Below are positions 1 to 11,097 of a stretch of 64,000 bases of DNA, piece by piece (positions within the stretch are counted from its first letter, which is position 1; each line of letters starts with the position of its first letter). A model generated the notes under the pieces. It saw only the letters and a program-made list of their open reading frames with translations. It made no database searches and was not told where the DNA came from. The stretch is taken from positions 434,001-498,000 of the forward strand of contig DUBM01000014.1 in assembly GCA_012960305.1 (NCBI GenBank), given 5' to 3'. A program made the position numbers and the translations under genes. The stretch comes from Gammaproteobacteria bacterium. GTDB taxonomy: Bacteria > Pseudomonadota > Gammaproteobacteria > Pseudomonadales > Pseudohongiellaceae.

Positions 1-782
1 TTTTTAATTTGTCTGCCGAAGAAATTGCTACTGAAGTAGCCATTGCACTAAATGCTGAGAAGCTAATACTGATGATTCCAGAAGACGGAGTTATCGATGA
101 TAAGGGACAACTAATACCTTCTCTGTCAGAAAGTGACGCCAAGAAATATGCCGACAACAAGGCAATACTTAAGGATGAGGATTCTAAGTGCATTAGTCAG
201 GCTTTATACGCCTCATTACGAGCATATTCGAACCATGTGCACAGAATTCATTTGATTAGTTTCAAATCTAACGGCGCATTGTTACAGGAATTATTTACCC
301 GTGAAGGAAATGGCAGTCTAGTCAGTAATGATAGTTTTGATCAATTACGAGACGCATCTATTTCTGATGTCACTGGCATCCTCAATTTAATCAAACCTTT
401 GGAAAACGATGGCACTCTAGTAGAAAGGTCGAGAGAGCTTTTAGAAAATGAAATTCAAAATTTCAAAATAATTGAACTTGAGGGTGCAATTATTGCTTGT
501 GCTGCCCTTTACCCAATTGATTATCAGAGTGGCGAGATAGCGTGCATTGCGATTGATTCAAACGAACAAAAGAACGGCTACGGAGCGCGACTTCTTACAA
601 ATCTGGAGAAAAGCGCTAGCGAACTTGGTTTCACTAAACTCTTTGTTTTAACTACAGTGGCATCGCATTGGTTTATTGAAAAAGGTTTTTCTGAAGCAGA
701 ATTAGACGATCTTCCGGATCAGCGAAAAGGGCTCTATAACATGCAAAGGAAATCGAAGGTGTTGCTCAAACAGTTGTCGTGA
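1..782 (+). CDS. argA: N-acetylglutamate synthase (amino-acid N-acetyltransferase), C-terminal part, 5' end outside window
   Basis: AAK-like region followed by GNAT domain (EGAIIACAALYPIDYQSGEIACIAIDSNEQKNGYGARLLTNLEKSA...LFVLTTVASHWFIEKGF), typical of ArgA. Confidence 0.9.
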   Translation, partial: FNLSAEEIATEVAIALNAEKLILMIPEDGVIDDKGQLIPSLSESDAKKYADNKAILKDEDSKCISQALYASLRAYSNHVHRIHLISFKSNGALLQELFTREGNGSLVSNDSFDQLRDASISDVTGILNLIKPLENDGTLVERSRELLENEIQNFKIIELEGAIIACAALYPIDYQSGEIACIAIDSNEQKNGYGARLLTNLEKSASELGFTKLFVLTTVASHWFIEKGFSEAELDDLPDQRKGLYNMQRKSKVLLKQLS

Positions 783-796
783 ATTCGAGATGTTTT

Positions 797-1306
797 TTAG
801 GATTGGATTCTTTCCAATAGACAAATACTATAATTGTAAGGATTGTCTTCATCTTTTTTGTAGTCATCACGACTAAGCTCTTGCCAATCAGACTCGTCAA
901 ACTCTGCCAGGACAGTGTCGCCACCTACCACTGCATGTACTCGGGTGAGATGAAACCTTTGCGCTCTGGTTAATGCTGCTTGATACAGGTCCGCCCCACC
1001 AATTACAAAGGCTTCTTCTGAGCCGTCAATAAGAGAAATGCCCTCAGCAAGTTTTATAGCCTGCTCCAGAGAATTAACCACTTTGGCTCCCTCTACAACA
1101 TAGTCAGTATCTCTACTAATAATGATATTTGTACGACCTGGCAATACTCGGCCAATTGATTCCCAGGTTTTTCTCCCCATGATGATGCAGCAACCCATGG
1201 TAGTTCGTTTGAAATACTTGAGATCCTCAGAGAGATGCCAAGGCAAGGCATTATTTCTGCCGATGACTCTGTTTTCCGCCATGGCACAGATTAGTGCTAA
1301 TTTCAT
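797..1306 (-). CDS. folA: Dihydrofolate reductase
   Basis: LICAMAENRVIGRNNALPWHLSEDLKYFKRTTMG...IMGRKTWESIGRVLPGRTNIIISR. Confidence 0.97.
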   Translation of the reverse strand: MKLALICAMAENRVIGRNNALPWHLSEDLKYFKRTTMGCCIIMGRKTWESIGRVLPGRTNIIISRDTDYVVEGAKVVNSLEQAIKLAEGISLIDGSEEAFVIGGADLYQAALTRAQRFHLTRVHAVVGGDTVLAEFDESDWQELSRDDYKKDEDNPYNYSICLLERIQS

Positions 1307-1337
1307 TTAATAGTCTCGAAGTTTGCCAAGATAGAGT

Positions 1338-2189
1338 TTAAACAGAAAAAGGATAGCTTATGGGCTCATGATGCTGATATCCCTCAACAGAGAAATCATC
1401 TAGCGTAACCCAGGTCTCGATATCCTCTAGAGATTTAATTTCAGGATTGATTGTTAGCTGAGGTAGATCAAATGGATCCCGCTTAAGCTGCACTGTCCGC
1501 ATCAATTCAAGCTGATCTTCATAAATATGAGCGTTAATAATCTTGTGATAGGCAAGACCAGGAGTCTTGCCGGTAATCTGCGCCATTAGCGCAAGTAGAG
1601 AAAATACCTGAATCTGATTGAAGTTTAATCCCAAGGGCACGTCGCAAGATCTTTGATAACTGGTAAGGTAAAGTGACTCTCCCAGCAAAGAAAAAGTGTG
1701 GGTATGCATACATGGACGAAGGCACCCTAATTCAAACTCCCCTGGGTTGTAGAAGGTGAGAATTTCACCACGATCGTCAATATCATTATTTAAATTATCA
1801 ATAATCTTCTTTAGCTGATCCAATACTGTGCCATCGGGCCTTTGCCAGGACCGGCCCTGCACTCCATAGACCCTGCCCATATCATCTTCGCCCTTGCGGA
1901 CTGAGTTATTCAACCAAACTTCATTCTGATTGGCATTAGCATCCCAAGATTTGGTGCCCAATTTTCGAAAGCTCCGAGCATTATCATAGCCTCGCATATA
2001 ACCCAATAGTTCGGCTATAGCTGCTTTCCAGAAGCTTTTTCTGGTGGTAATAATGGGGAATTGATTGGCGGCAACATCGTAGGTTAGATCAGCATTGATT
2101 GCTGTTAAACACTTCTTACCGGTTCTCTTGTTTTCTATCCAAACGCCTTGGTCAATAATTCGTTGGCAGAGATCTAGATACTGTTGCAT
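1338..2189 (-). CDS. thyA: Thymidylate synthase
   Basis: ThyA motifs [39 protein letters not shown] and [13 protein letters not shown]; located next to folA. Confidence 0.97.
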   Translation of the reverse strand: MQQYLDLCQRIIDQGVWIENKRTGKKCLTAINADLTYDVAANQFPIITTRKSFWKAAIAELLGYMRGYDNARSFRKLGTKSWDANANQNEVWLNNSVRKGEDDMGRVYGVQGRSWQRPDGTVLDQLKKIIDNLNNDIDDRGEILTFYNPGEFELGCLRPCMHTHTFSLLGESLYLTSYQRSCDVPLGLNFNQIQVFSLLALMAQITGKTPGLAYHKIINAHIYEDQLELMRTVQLKRDPFDLPQLTINPEIKSLEDIETWVTLDDFSVEGYQHHEPISYPFSV

Positions 2190-2202
2190 AACTATTTAAA
2201 CC

Positions 2203-3000
2203 CTAACTAAATGATTGCGACTGCGGCTTATGGGAAGACAGAAATAGTAAGATCAAACCACCAATTATCATCGGCATCGATAAGAGTTGCCCCATCGTCA
2301 GCCAATCCCATGCAATAAAGCCAATGTCTTGATCGGGCTCTCTAAAGAACTCTATAAGAAATCGAAAGCAGCCGTAGCCGAGGGCAAATAGGCCTGTTAC
2401 GGCAAACCGCGGACGCGGTTTTGCAGAGTACAGCCAAAGCACAGTGAAGAGCACAACTCCCTCTAGAGTGAATTCATAGAGCTGGGATGCATGTCTCGGT
2501 AATTGATCAACATGAGGAAAAACCATTCCCCAAGCAACTTCGGTTGGTCGACCCCATAGTTCTCCGCCGATAAAGTTACCAAATCTACCCGCTCCTAAAC
2601 CAAAAGGAACAAGTGGTGAAATGAAATCCATAGTTTCCCAAAAACCCTTCTTCAGATACTTAGAATAGAAGAACAAAGCAAAGAGTACCCCCAGTAAGCC
2701 ACCATGGAACGACATACCCCCTTCCCAAACTTTGAATAACCACAATGGATCGCCGAGAAAGCGATCGAAGTTATAGAAGAATACATAGCCAACTCGCCCC
2801 CCCAACACGGCTCCCAAAGCACCATAGAAAATAAGATCAGATATTTGATCCGCCGACCAACAACCTGCAACTTGTTTGCTTCGGTAACTGGCGAGCGCCC
2901 AAGCACCTCCAAAAGCGATTATGTAGGTGATGCCATACCAGTGAATACTGATAGGGCCAAGAGAAAGTGCGACGGGATCAAATTGTGGAAAAGTAAACAT
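2203..3000 (-). CDS. lgt: Prolipoprotein diacylglyceryl transferase
   Basis: WEGGMSFHGGLLG and GRFGNFIGGELWGRPT signatures; multiple TM segments. Confidence 0.97.
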   Translation of the reverse strand: MFTFPQFDPVALSLGPISIHWYGITYIIAFGGAWALASYRSKQVAGCWSADQISDLIFYGALGAVLGGRVGYVFFYNFDRFLGDPLWLFKVWEGGMSFHGGLLGVLFALFFYSKYLKKGFWETMDFISPLVPFGLGAGRFGNFIGGELWGRPTEVAWGMVFPHVDQLPRHASQLYEFTLEGVVLFTVLWLYSAKPRPRFAVTGLFALGYGCFRFLIEFFREPDQDIGFIAWDWLTMGQLLSMPMIIGGLILLFLSSHKPQSQSFS

Positions 3001-3131
3001 GGGATAATTCTAATATTAGAATGCTTGATTGAGCAGAGATTATACCTGCATTCTTTCGCTATTTCTTTTGCTGGACTATTTTCCCCAACAATAGATGTAA
3101 TCCCAAGCCAATAAACGTTAACATTTCGACA

Positions 3132-3923
3132 ATGTGTCTAATAATTTTCGCTCATCAGGCAGACCCTCGTTATCGCCTGATTGTGGCAGCAAACAGAGAC
3201 GAGTTCTTCGCTCGCGCAACGAATCACGCCCATTTCTGGACCGAATTCGACAAGAAACCTCAAATTCTTGCCGGCAAGGATTTAGTTGCCGGGGGTACCT
3301 GGTTAGGATTGACACGAAGTGGTCGCTTTGCCGCGGTAACTAATATTCGTGATCCTTCACAGCCCGAGAAGAAACCAAAATCCAGAGGCCAACTAACCTT
3401 GGATTTTCTTGCAGGAGATCAATCCCCTCTGGACTATTGCGGAATGCTCCAAGAACATTTTAACGAGTTTGCTGGATATAATCTTTTAGTCGGGGACAAA
3501 CACTCTATGTGTTACGTCAACAATTTTGAAGAAAAGCTAATCGAACTTAAACCAGGAATCTATGGTTTATCTAATGGCCTACTGAATTCAAGCTGGCCAA
3601 AAATTGAAAAGGGGCGCGATAGTTTAAAGGAACTACTAACAAGTGATGTTCAAGAGGATAGCGTCAGCACTGACAGGCTTATCGATATGATGAATGACAG
3701 ATCACTCGTAAAGGTCGAAGACCTCCCTGATACCGGCATTCCAAAAGAACTAGAACACAGACTTTCACCAGCGTTCATTCAGAATCAGCAACGTCAATAC
3801 GGAACTCTGTGCACATCGGCCGTAATTATCGAAAACTTGGGCGTCAGCAGATTCAGTGAGCAAAATTATGATAAAAGTGGTAAGGAAACCGAACGAATTT
3901 TCTTCGAATTTAACCTTGTTTAA
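3132..3923 (+). CDS. NRDE (TANGO2-like) family protein
   Basis: N-terminal MCLIIFAHQADPRYRLIVAANRDEFFAR...WTEFDKKPQILAGKDLVAGGTWLG. Confidence 0.9.
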   Translation: MCLIIFAHQADPRYRLIVAANRDEFFARATNHAHFWTEFDKKPQILAGKDLVAGGTWLGLTRSGRFAAVTNIRDPSQPEKKPKSRGQLTLDFLAGDQSPLDYCGMLQEHFNEFAGYNLLVGDKHSMCYVNNFEEKLIELKPGIYGLSNGLLNSSWPKIEKGRDSLKELLTSDVQEDSVSTDRLIDMMNDRSLVKVEDLPDTGIPKELEHRLSPAFIQNQQRQYGTLCTSAVIIENLGVSRFSEQNYDKSGKETERIFFEFNLV

Positions 3924-3959
3924 CAGTGTCGCTGACTCTTTGAGGATTGAGGATTGACT

Positions 3960-4550
3960 ATGTATATTCCCGAACATTCTAACGTCACCGATGAGGAAGA
4001 AGTTGCTCAGTTTATTAACGCGAATTCCTTTGGCCAACTGATTACAAACAATAATGGAAAGATGGCAGTAAGCCATATGCCCTTTTTGTTTCATGCGTCT
4101 ACGAAAAGGCTATTGGGTAATATATAAAAAGCAAATCCTCAATGTGAGACCTTAGTCGGACAAGAAATTTTGGTTATACTTTCTGGCCCCCATGACTATA
4201 TTACTCCTAGTTGGTATAGCGAACCTGGAGCGCCTATCTAGAACTATCAATGGGCACATATCTACGGCACTGCTGCCAGTTTCAGCCATGCAGAGCAACT
4301 TAGGGATGTGGTCAATAGATTGACCAAAGTGCACGAAAGCAACTTCGCAGAACCTTGGCAAGGTAGCTATGATGACAATATGCTGAGAGAGATTGTTGGT
4401 ATAGGGATTTCCATAAACGAAATTCAATGCAAATATAAGCTGAGTCAGAATAGATCTGCAGCTGAACAAGAAACTGTCGCATTACAATTAAAACAGCAGG
4501 ACGAAATTTCATTGGCAGAAGCCATGCTTCGTTCAAATAGCAGTAACTAA
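3960..4550 (+). pseudogene. PaiB-like FMN-binding negative transcriptional regulator, disrupted by two in-frame stops
   Basis: One continuous frame from ATG 3960: MYIPEHSNVTDEEEVAQFINANSFGQLITNNNGKMAVSHMPFLF...GNI*KANPQC...ILSGPHDYITPSWYSEPGAPI*NYQWAHIYGTA; TAA and TAG in frame, no frameshift. Confidence 0.85.
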
Positions 4551-4743
4551 ACCTTCTCTTTGAAAAATTAAGCTATATAACAAAGAGTCCTGCATTACTT
4601 TGCTGAAATGTATAAGAATCCAAAGTCTGGATAAGATTGATATGCCAATCGCCCAAGAATAGTTCCAATTATCGCTCTAGATTCATAGCACCCTCGGATA
4701 GCACAAGGTAGAATCCTTGCAGCAAATGAAGTGACCATTTTTA

Positions 4744-5352
4744 ATGATTAGTGCTGAAGATGCGCTTGTGCGCCTAAAAGAAGGCAACGTAAGATTTCGT
4801 GCTGGTGAAAGCCAACATATCGAGATCGATGCTATTGTTAGAGCGCAAATGGTTCCCGAGCAAACTCCATTCGCTATTATCCTTGGCTGCTCCGATTCTA
4901 GAGTTCCAGCTGAACTTGTTTTCGGCCAAGGGATTGGTGATCTATTCGTTATCCGCGTGGCAGGGAATATTGTCGCGCCCTCGCAAATAGGCAGTATCGA
5001 ATTCGCCGCGGAAAAATTTGGCACTCGTTTGGTAGTGGTATTGGGGCACTCGAAGTGTGGGGCCGTGGAAGCAACCATTCAAGAACTCGCGCAAACAACT
5101 GAAAACCGCTCACCTAATCTAAGCGCTATTGTAGACAGAATTCAGCCAAGCATAGAATCTCTAATTGGTTCTGAAGCTGATAGCAATCCAGAAAAACTAT
5201 TGGAGAGCGCTGTACGTGCGAATATTCAAGCATCTGTTGATAATTTAAAGCATGGGTCCGGAATTTTAGAATTTCTAGTAGCCAACCATGACTTAATTAT
5301 CACTGGCGCGGAATATTGTTTAGAATCAGGGACTGTCGAGTTTTTTGAATAG
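4744..5352 (+). CDS. Beta-class carbonic anhydrase
   Basis: FAIILGCSDSRVPAELVFGQGIGDLFVIRVAGN ... VVVLGHSKCGAV, zinc-ligand motifs. Confidence 0.95.
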   Translation: MISAEDALVRLKEGNVRFRAGESQHIEIDAIVRAQMVPEQTPFAIILGCSDSRVPAELVFGQGIGDLFVIRVAGNIVAPSQIGSIEFAAEKFGTRLVVVLGHSKCGAVEATIQELAQTTENRSPNLSAIVDRIQPSIESLIGSEADSNPEKLLESAVRANIQASVDNLKHGSGILEFLVANHDLIITGAEYCLESGTVEFFE

Positions 5353-5428
5353 ATTTAGCTCCCTAGATTCTCAGGTTCTTAAGTTACTTTCAATTTTCGT
5401 TTCAGCTACTTTCAAGCCCGAGGCTGTA

Positions 5429-5977
5429 AATGAAGCCGCCTGCTAAATTGGAAACTCCTCACTTGATGTTCTGGTCAATGACAAGACTCAGATCTTATAC
5501 CGGTTGCAGGAATGAACTCCGATAAAAAGGTTATGGGATTCTTCCCTAACATTCTGAATTTCGATCAAACTCGTAACGCAATTAAGCAATACAGCGCGCA
5601 TAGAAGAAAATGGATGGTGTTTTAGAGCATTGGAGCGGAAAGTAAACCGAAAATTTATAGACTTGGTAAGTCTGGCACCAACAGGTTATCTATCGCTGAA
5701 TAATGAAGTAGAAGTTGGCTGGAGATTAGCTAAAGTTTATTGGCACCAAGGGTATGGCATCGAAGCCGCCCATCGGGCAATGAATTTTGCCTTTGATGAG
5801 CTTTATTCAGAGAAGGTTGCCACTCTGACAGCTGCAGCTAATATTTCCCCACAGAACTTAATGGAAAAACTAGAAATGACTGACGCAGAAGAAAACTTAC
5901 CACATCCGGAAGCACCCAAAGAAACTGGCTTACGAAATCATATATTGTATCGAATAGCGAAAGAGAATTTTAGTTAG
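5429..5977 (+). pseudogene. GNAT-family acetyltransferase (RimJ/RimL type), degraded
   Basis: Fragments in different frames: KPPAKLETPHLMF, MNSDKKVMGFFPN...FDQTRNAIKQY, then EVGWRLAKVYWHQGYGIEAAHRAMNFAFDELYSEKVATLTAAANISPQNLMEKLEM. Confidence 0.75.
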
Positions 5978-8243
5978 TACGAGAAGAACGTAACAACCGG
6001 TCTACACCTGCATTATAAAGTGCTAAGTCGACAGCACTCCTAATCATTTGCGCATCGTCAAGGTGCATAGCTTGATCGAGCAAATCCTGCGCTGCTTCCA
6101 TACTCATACTTCTTATTACCGATTTAACTTTTAACAATGTAGTGGCATTCATTGAAAGAACATCATATCCCATTGCTATCAGTAGAACTGCTGCGCCAGG
6201 ATCTCCCGCCATTTCACCACAGATACTAACAGGAATACCCTCTGTGCGAGCTTCGGTTACAACGAATTGCAATGCACTAAGAACTGCCGGATGAAATGCA
6301 CTGTATAGATTTGCAACTCGCGGATTGTTTCTATCAACTGCTAACAAATACTGAGTTAGATCGTTACTACCAACAGAAACAAAGTCCACCATCTTGCATA
6401 GTGCTCGAGTTTGATAAACTGCTGCCGGCAATTCAATCATCACACCAATCGGTGGATACTTTACTTCTAGACCTTCTTGAACAAGCTCACGATAGGCTTT
6501 CTTAATAAGCTGGGTTGCTGAATTTACTTCATTTACATTAGAAATCATTGGCAACATGATTTGAAGATTTTCTAATCCAATACTTGCCCTCAACATCGCG
6601 CGTATCTGTGCGGTGAAAATTTCTGGGTGGTCCAGAGTCACTCTTATCCCTCGCCAGCCGAGAAAAGGATTAGCCTCTTCAATGGGAAAATAAGGTAACG
6701 CCTTATCGCCACCAACATCGAGTGTGCGCATGGTCACTAATTTAGGTGAAAACGCTAACAATTGTTCTCTGTATATATCTGTTTGTTCCTGCTCACTTGG
6801 AAATCTTTCACTTAATAAAAAAGGAACTTCTGTTCTGAATAGACCAATTCCTTCAGCTCCCTGGTCCAATGACTGCATAACATCTGACATTAGGCCAGTA
6901 TTGACCCAAAGATGAACACGATGACCATCAGAGGTTTCACACGGTAAATCTTTTAGTCCTTCTAAACCTTGAATTAATTGATCTTGTTCTTTGATAATTT
7001 CGAGATAGCGGTTGCGCAATTGATCAGATGGATTACTGATAACTTCGCCTTTGTAGCCATCAACAATTAGTTCTCTTCCATCCAATTGATTGTAAGGTAG
7101 ATCAACAACACCCATCACTGTAGGGATGCCCATAGTCCTCGCGAGAATCGCTACGTGAGAGTTACCGGAACCTTTTACTGAAATCAAACCTTTGAGTTTA
7201 GCCTTAGGTACTTCGACCAACATGCCAGGTGTAAGCTCTTCACTAACTAAAATAGTGTTGTCAACATACTCAGTTTTTATAGTTTCCTTTTCTTGTAAGT
7301 AAAACAATACGCGACTGCATAGGTCTTTTACATCTATAGCTCGCTCACTGAGATAATCATCATTCATCGTTTCGAATTTTTGAACGTGCTCATTAGCTAC
7401 ATAGGCAAGCGCCCCCTGAGCCCAAGAGCCCATTTTGATCCGTTCAACTACTTCGTTACCCAAAGCATCATCGTCGAGCATATGTAGATAGACATTAAAT
7501 AACTGACGCTCCTCTTCAGCAACTTGGCCCGCTAATTTGTCATGCAGCTTCGCCATGTCTCCCCTAACAGCGCTCAGGCAGGTCGCGAAGAATTCTATTT
7601 CTTTGTCTATATTTTTCGCACGTCTGTCTGGAATAAGACTCAGATCGGCGTGGGGGAATACAACGACAGCTTCTCCGATGCTTACACCAGAAGATCCGGA
7701 AACTCCCGCGAAGGCAGTATCCGAGGTTTTCTGCCCCGATGGGCTAATACCCTCGATCGCTCCAGTTGCTTCGGCATGGGCGATTACTCCGGCTAACTGC
7801 GCGGACAGCGTAATTAAAAACGCTTCTTCGCCTTCATCAAATCGTCGGCGTACCTCGTGCTGAACGACCAGCACACCCAGTACAGCGCGATGGTGAATGA
7901 TTGGGACGCCAAGAAAAGCGTGAAACTCTTCTTCGCCAGTTTCTTTAAGGTAGTGATAGCTAGGATGCAAAGGCGCATCTTGCAGGTTTATCGGCTCGGC
8001 ATGTTTCGCCACCAAACCAACCAGGCCCTCGCCTAATTCTAAACTTACATGACCAACGGCTTCTTCGTTTAGGCCTTCTGATGCCATAAGAACATGGCAG
8101 TTAATATCAGAATCCAAAAGATAAACAGAACATACTTGTGTGGAGAGCGATTCGCGAACTCGACTTACAATGATGTTTAATGCCGATTGCAGATCCTTAG
8201 CTGCATTAACTTTTTGCACTATGCGGCGTAATTGATCCAGCAT
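5970..8243 (-). CDS. ptsP: Phosphoenolpyruvate-protein phosphotransferase PtsP (GAF + EI domains, nitrogen PTS)
   Basis: N-terminal GAF, GNSHVAILARTMGIPTVMG (phospho-His domain), and EI PEP-binding domain FRTEVPFL, SVGSNDLTQYLLAVDRNN, PVSICGEMAGDP. Confidence 0.96.
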   Translation of the reverse strand: MLDQLRRIVQKVNAAKDLQSALNIIVSRVRESLSTQVCSVYLLDSDINCHVLMASEGLNEEAVGHVSLELGEGLVGLVAKHAEPINLQDAPLHPSYHYLKETGEEEFHAFLGVPIIHHRAVLGVLVVQHEVRRRFDEGEEAFLITLSAQLAGVIAHAEATGAIEGISPSGQKTSDTAFAGVSGSSGVSIGEAVVVFPHADLSLIPDRRAKNIDKEIEFFATCLSAVRGDMAKLHDKLAGQVAEEERQLFNVYLHMLDDDALGNEVVERIKMGSWAQGALAYVANEHVQKFETMNDDYLSERAIDVKDLCSRVLFYLQEKETIKTEYVDNTILVSEELTPGMLVEVPKAKLKGLISVKGSGNSHVAILARTMGIPTVMGVVDLPYNQLDGRELIVDGYKGEVISNPSDQLRNRYLEIIKEQDQLIQGLEGLKDLPCETSDGHRVHLWVNTGLMSDVMQSLDQGAEGIGLFRTEVPFLLSERFPSEQEQTDIYREQLLAFSPKLVTMRTLDVGGDKALPYFPIEEANPFLGWRGIRVTLDHPEIFTAQIRAMLRASIGLENLQIMLPMISNVNEVNSATQLIKKAYRELVQEGLEVKYPPIGVMIELPAAVYQTRALCKMVDFVSVGSNDLTQYLLAVDRNNPRVANLYSAFHPAVLSALQFVVTEARTEGIPVSICGEMAGDPGAAVLLIAMGYDVLSMNATTLLKVKSVIRSMSMEAAQDLLDQAMHLDDAQMIRSAVDLALYNAGVDRLLRSSRTN

Positions 8244-8380
8244 TCTATTTTCCGGTCAGTGGCCTTATCAAACTCCGCTCGCTCTTCCTCTCTATAATGA
8301 CAAGAGTCAAGATACAGGTAGCGAGCTATTGTTGTGATACACCATTATTAGCTTGTCGAAAATATTGATGATGCGTTTTA

Positions 8381-8878
8381 TTATTGTTGCTTTAGATATT
8401 GGTAAAGAGGATCTACTAGTTCTTTTAGTGCCCTTCGATACACATCTCGTTTAAATTCAATTACTTGATTGATCGGATACCAATAGCTCACCCATTTCCA
8501 ATCATCAAATTCCGGTTTATCTGCCCTGCTAAGTACTACATTACTTTCGTCACTCTCAAGACCTAAAAGAAACCACTTCTGTTTCTGCCCAATACAAAGA
8601 GGATCTTTGTGATGTCGAATAAATTTTTCTGGTAAACGGTAATGTAACCAATCATTAGTTTGATAGAGGATGTTTACATCATCCGCGGCTAAACCGACTT
8701 CTTCACCGAGCTCGCGAAACATAGCATCTTCAATAGATTCACTCTGTTTAATTCCGCCCTGGGGGAATTGCCACGCGCTCTGTCCAATTCGTTTAGCCCA
8801 CAGAAGTTGGCCAAGACGATTGCAAATAACAATTCCCACATTAGAACGAAAGCCTTCCGAATCGATCACACTCATCAA
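8381..8878 (-). CDS. rppH: RNA pyrophosphohydrolase (Nudix)
   Basis: Nudix box [56 protein letters not shown]; adjacent to ptsP as in many gammaproteobacteria. Confidence 0.96.
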   Translation of the reverse strand: MMSVIDSEGFRSNVGIVICNRLGQLLWAKRIGQSAWQFPQGGIKQSESIEDAMFRELGEEVGLAADDVNILYQTNDWLHYRLPEKFIRHHKDPLCIGQKQKWFLLGLESDESNVVLSRADKPEFDDWKWVSYWYPINQVIEFKRDVYRRALKELVDPLYQYLKQQ

Positions 8879-9055
8879 CTTTTAGACAAGGATAACCACT
8901 TATTGTTTCATAAACATCCTCCTCGGATCAATGTTGCTACACCCGTACTTCTACATTATTTCTATATATTACAATATGTTATGTAATATTAATCCCACCT
9001 AATTGGCTGCTAATTGTGCTAATAAATGTGCTGAAACTAGAGTCTAGAGGGTATA

Positions 9056-9751
9056 ATGCGCGAGATAATCGTGATGAAAAACCCTATGTCGACTCGTTTA
9101 GCTCTTTTTGATTTGGACAATACTCTGTTAGCTGGTGACAGTGATCACGCTTGGGGAGAATTTCTCATTACAAAGAAATTAGTCGATGAAGCTAGCCACC
9201 GCAAAACTAATGACGAGTACTATAACGACTATCGTGCTGGCAAACTCGATGTCCACGCCTATGTGCGGTTTACCATTACCCCGATTCTTTCCCTCTCTCC
9301 CGAAGAACGTAGCGATTTACATAGAGAATTTATGGATACTTTTATCCAGCCGATGGTTTTAGACAAAGCACAGAAGCTTATTAATTCTCACAAGCAAGCT
9401 AGTGACTGCTGCATCATCATTACGGCGACAAATGAATATGTCACCGGACCAATTGCTAAGATTTTTAACGTCCATCATTTGCTAGCCACGGAACTTAAAA
9501 TTGATTGTGGGCAATTTACCGGGGAAATTTTAGGGATACCCTGTTTTCGTGAAGGTAAGTTTGAGCGGTTAAAATTGTGGATTTCTAGCCAAACAGAATC
9601 ATACGACTTGACAGCTAGCATATTTTATAGCGATTCGATAAATGATCTACCTCTCCTTGAAAAAGTAACGCAAGCAATTGCAGTAGATCCTGACGAAAGC
9701 TTGAGACAAATTGCACAAACGCGGAATTGGGAAATTATCAGTTTACGATAA
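9056..9751 (+). CDS. HAD family hydrolase (HAD-IB, SerB-like)
   Basis: LALFDLDNTLLAGDSDHAWGEFL ... IITATNEYVTGPIA ... FYSDSINDLPLLEKV. Confidence 0.9.
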   Translation: MREIIVMKNPMSTRLALFDLDNTLLAGDSDHAWGEFLITKKLVDEASHRKTNDEYYNDYRAGKLDVHAYVRFTITPILSLSPEERSDLHREFMDTFIQPMVLDKAQKLINSHKQASDCCIIITATNEYVTGPIAKIFNVHHLLATELKIDCGQFTGEILGIPCFREGKFERLKLWISSQTESYDLTASIFYSDSINDLPLLEKVTQAIAVDPDESLRQIAQTRNWEIISLR

Positions 9752-9806
9752 TCCCTTATTAGCGAAAATTCGAAGTTAATAATAGATACTCTAGCTGGTT
9801 AACAAA

Positions 9807-11090
9807 ATGTTACTACAGCTCACCCTGCCAGCTTTTGTTCAAAAATTTTCTAACTTCCTGCTTGGCTGCGCCATAGTGTTGTCAGCCTGCAGTCCAGAGC
9901 TAGACTCTGAATCCAGTATCTTAGCTACTAGATCTGAAACATTGACCAACGAACCTACTAACTCCAGTGTAGATTCAAATTCTGAAACTACTGACATCAC
10001 ATGGGACTTAGTCTACGGTTACTTGGAATTAATCGATGCCGATAACCAAGCAATACTAGCTAACCTTCAATCTTTTCAAGAAACACTAAATGAATTCATC
10101 ACGCAATCAAATGAAACTAAGCTTCAAGCTCTGCGCTCAAGCTGGCTCGTTGCGCACACTTCCTATGAACTGGCCAACTTACATAGACACTTTTCTGCGG
10201 CGGTTGTAAGCGAAGAATTTAATTTGGAACTATTGCAACTGCAATATCAGATTAATCATTGGCCGATTCTGCCTGGATACATAGATTATGTCGATGATTA
10301 TCCAGACAGTGGGATCGTGAATGATATGACGGTTAGCCTAGGTTCGGACAATATTCGTCAGCAACATGGTGTTTTTGATTTATCTGAATCAACTCTCGGT
10401 TTTCATGTATTAGAATTTCTGCTGTGGGGAGAATCAACTATTGATGGTGTAGCTAGGCCCGCTACAGAATTCGCAGAAATCTCTCAACTTAGTGAAGCAC
10501 CATTAGAGGCTAGCTTTAAACTCGAATAACTAGGCAATAACCGTCGGCGTGAATTCATAACCGTAATAACTTCTTCACTCCTAGAAGATTTTGGCAGATC
10601 AAAAACTATCTGGGATCAAACGAATTTAGCCTTACGTGAATGAATTGATACGTTTACAGCACAGAGGCTACTCAGAATTTTTGTGGATGCTATCAGCACA
10701 CTCCTTTCCGAAGAAATTCTTATAAGGTCACTGTATCCGCTTCTTAACGAGGAATTCAGCGATAGTATCCAGTCCCCGTATAGCAAGTCGACTCCGAGTG
10801 CAGTTACTGCTCAATTGAGTGGTATTGAGCGACTATTACTAGAAATTCGTAGTGATTCTGGGAAGAGCCTGGATGAGTTATTTATTTCATTTTCTCCGGA
10901 CTATGAAGAATTATTCTATGCAAGTTTTGATGCAAGCAAGGAGTGTTTAGTGTTGTTATACAGCTCCTTGCAGAATTTTCAAACTTCTCTATCGCCCTTG
11001 CAAACAGAATTTGATGTTGTGGAATGTATAAATCTCGTTACCAACACGATCGATCATCTCGGACAAATTGATGTCAATCTATCCAACTGA
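9807..11090 (+). pseudogene. Imelysin-family lipoprotein, interrupted by two in-frame stops
   Basis: Lipobox-like VLSACS; GFHVLEFLLWG motif; ORFs 9807-10529 and 10683-11090 share one reading frame, separated by TAA (10527-10529) and a later TGA with coding-like sequence between (LGNNRRREFITVITSSLLEDFGRSKTIWDQTNLALRE*IDTFTAQRLLRIF). Confidence 0.75.
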
Positions 11091-11097
11091 TCATCTC

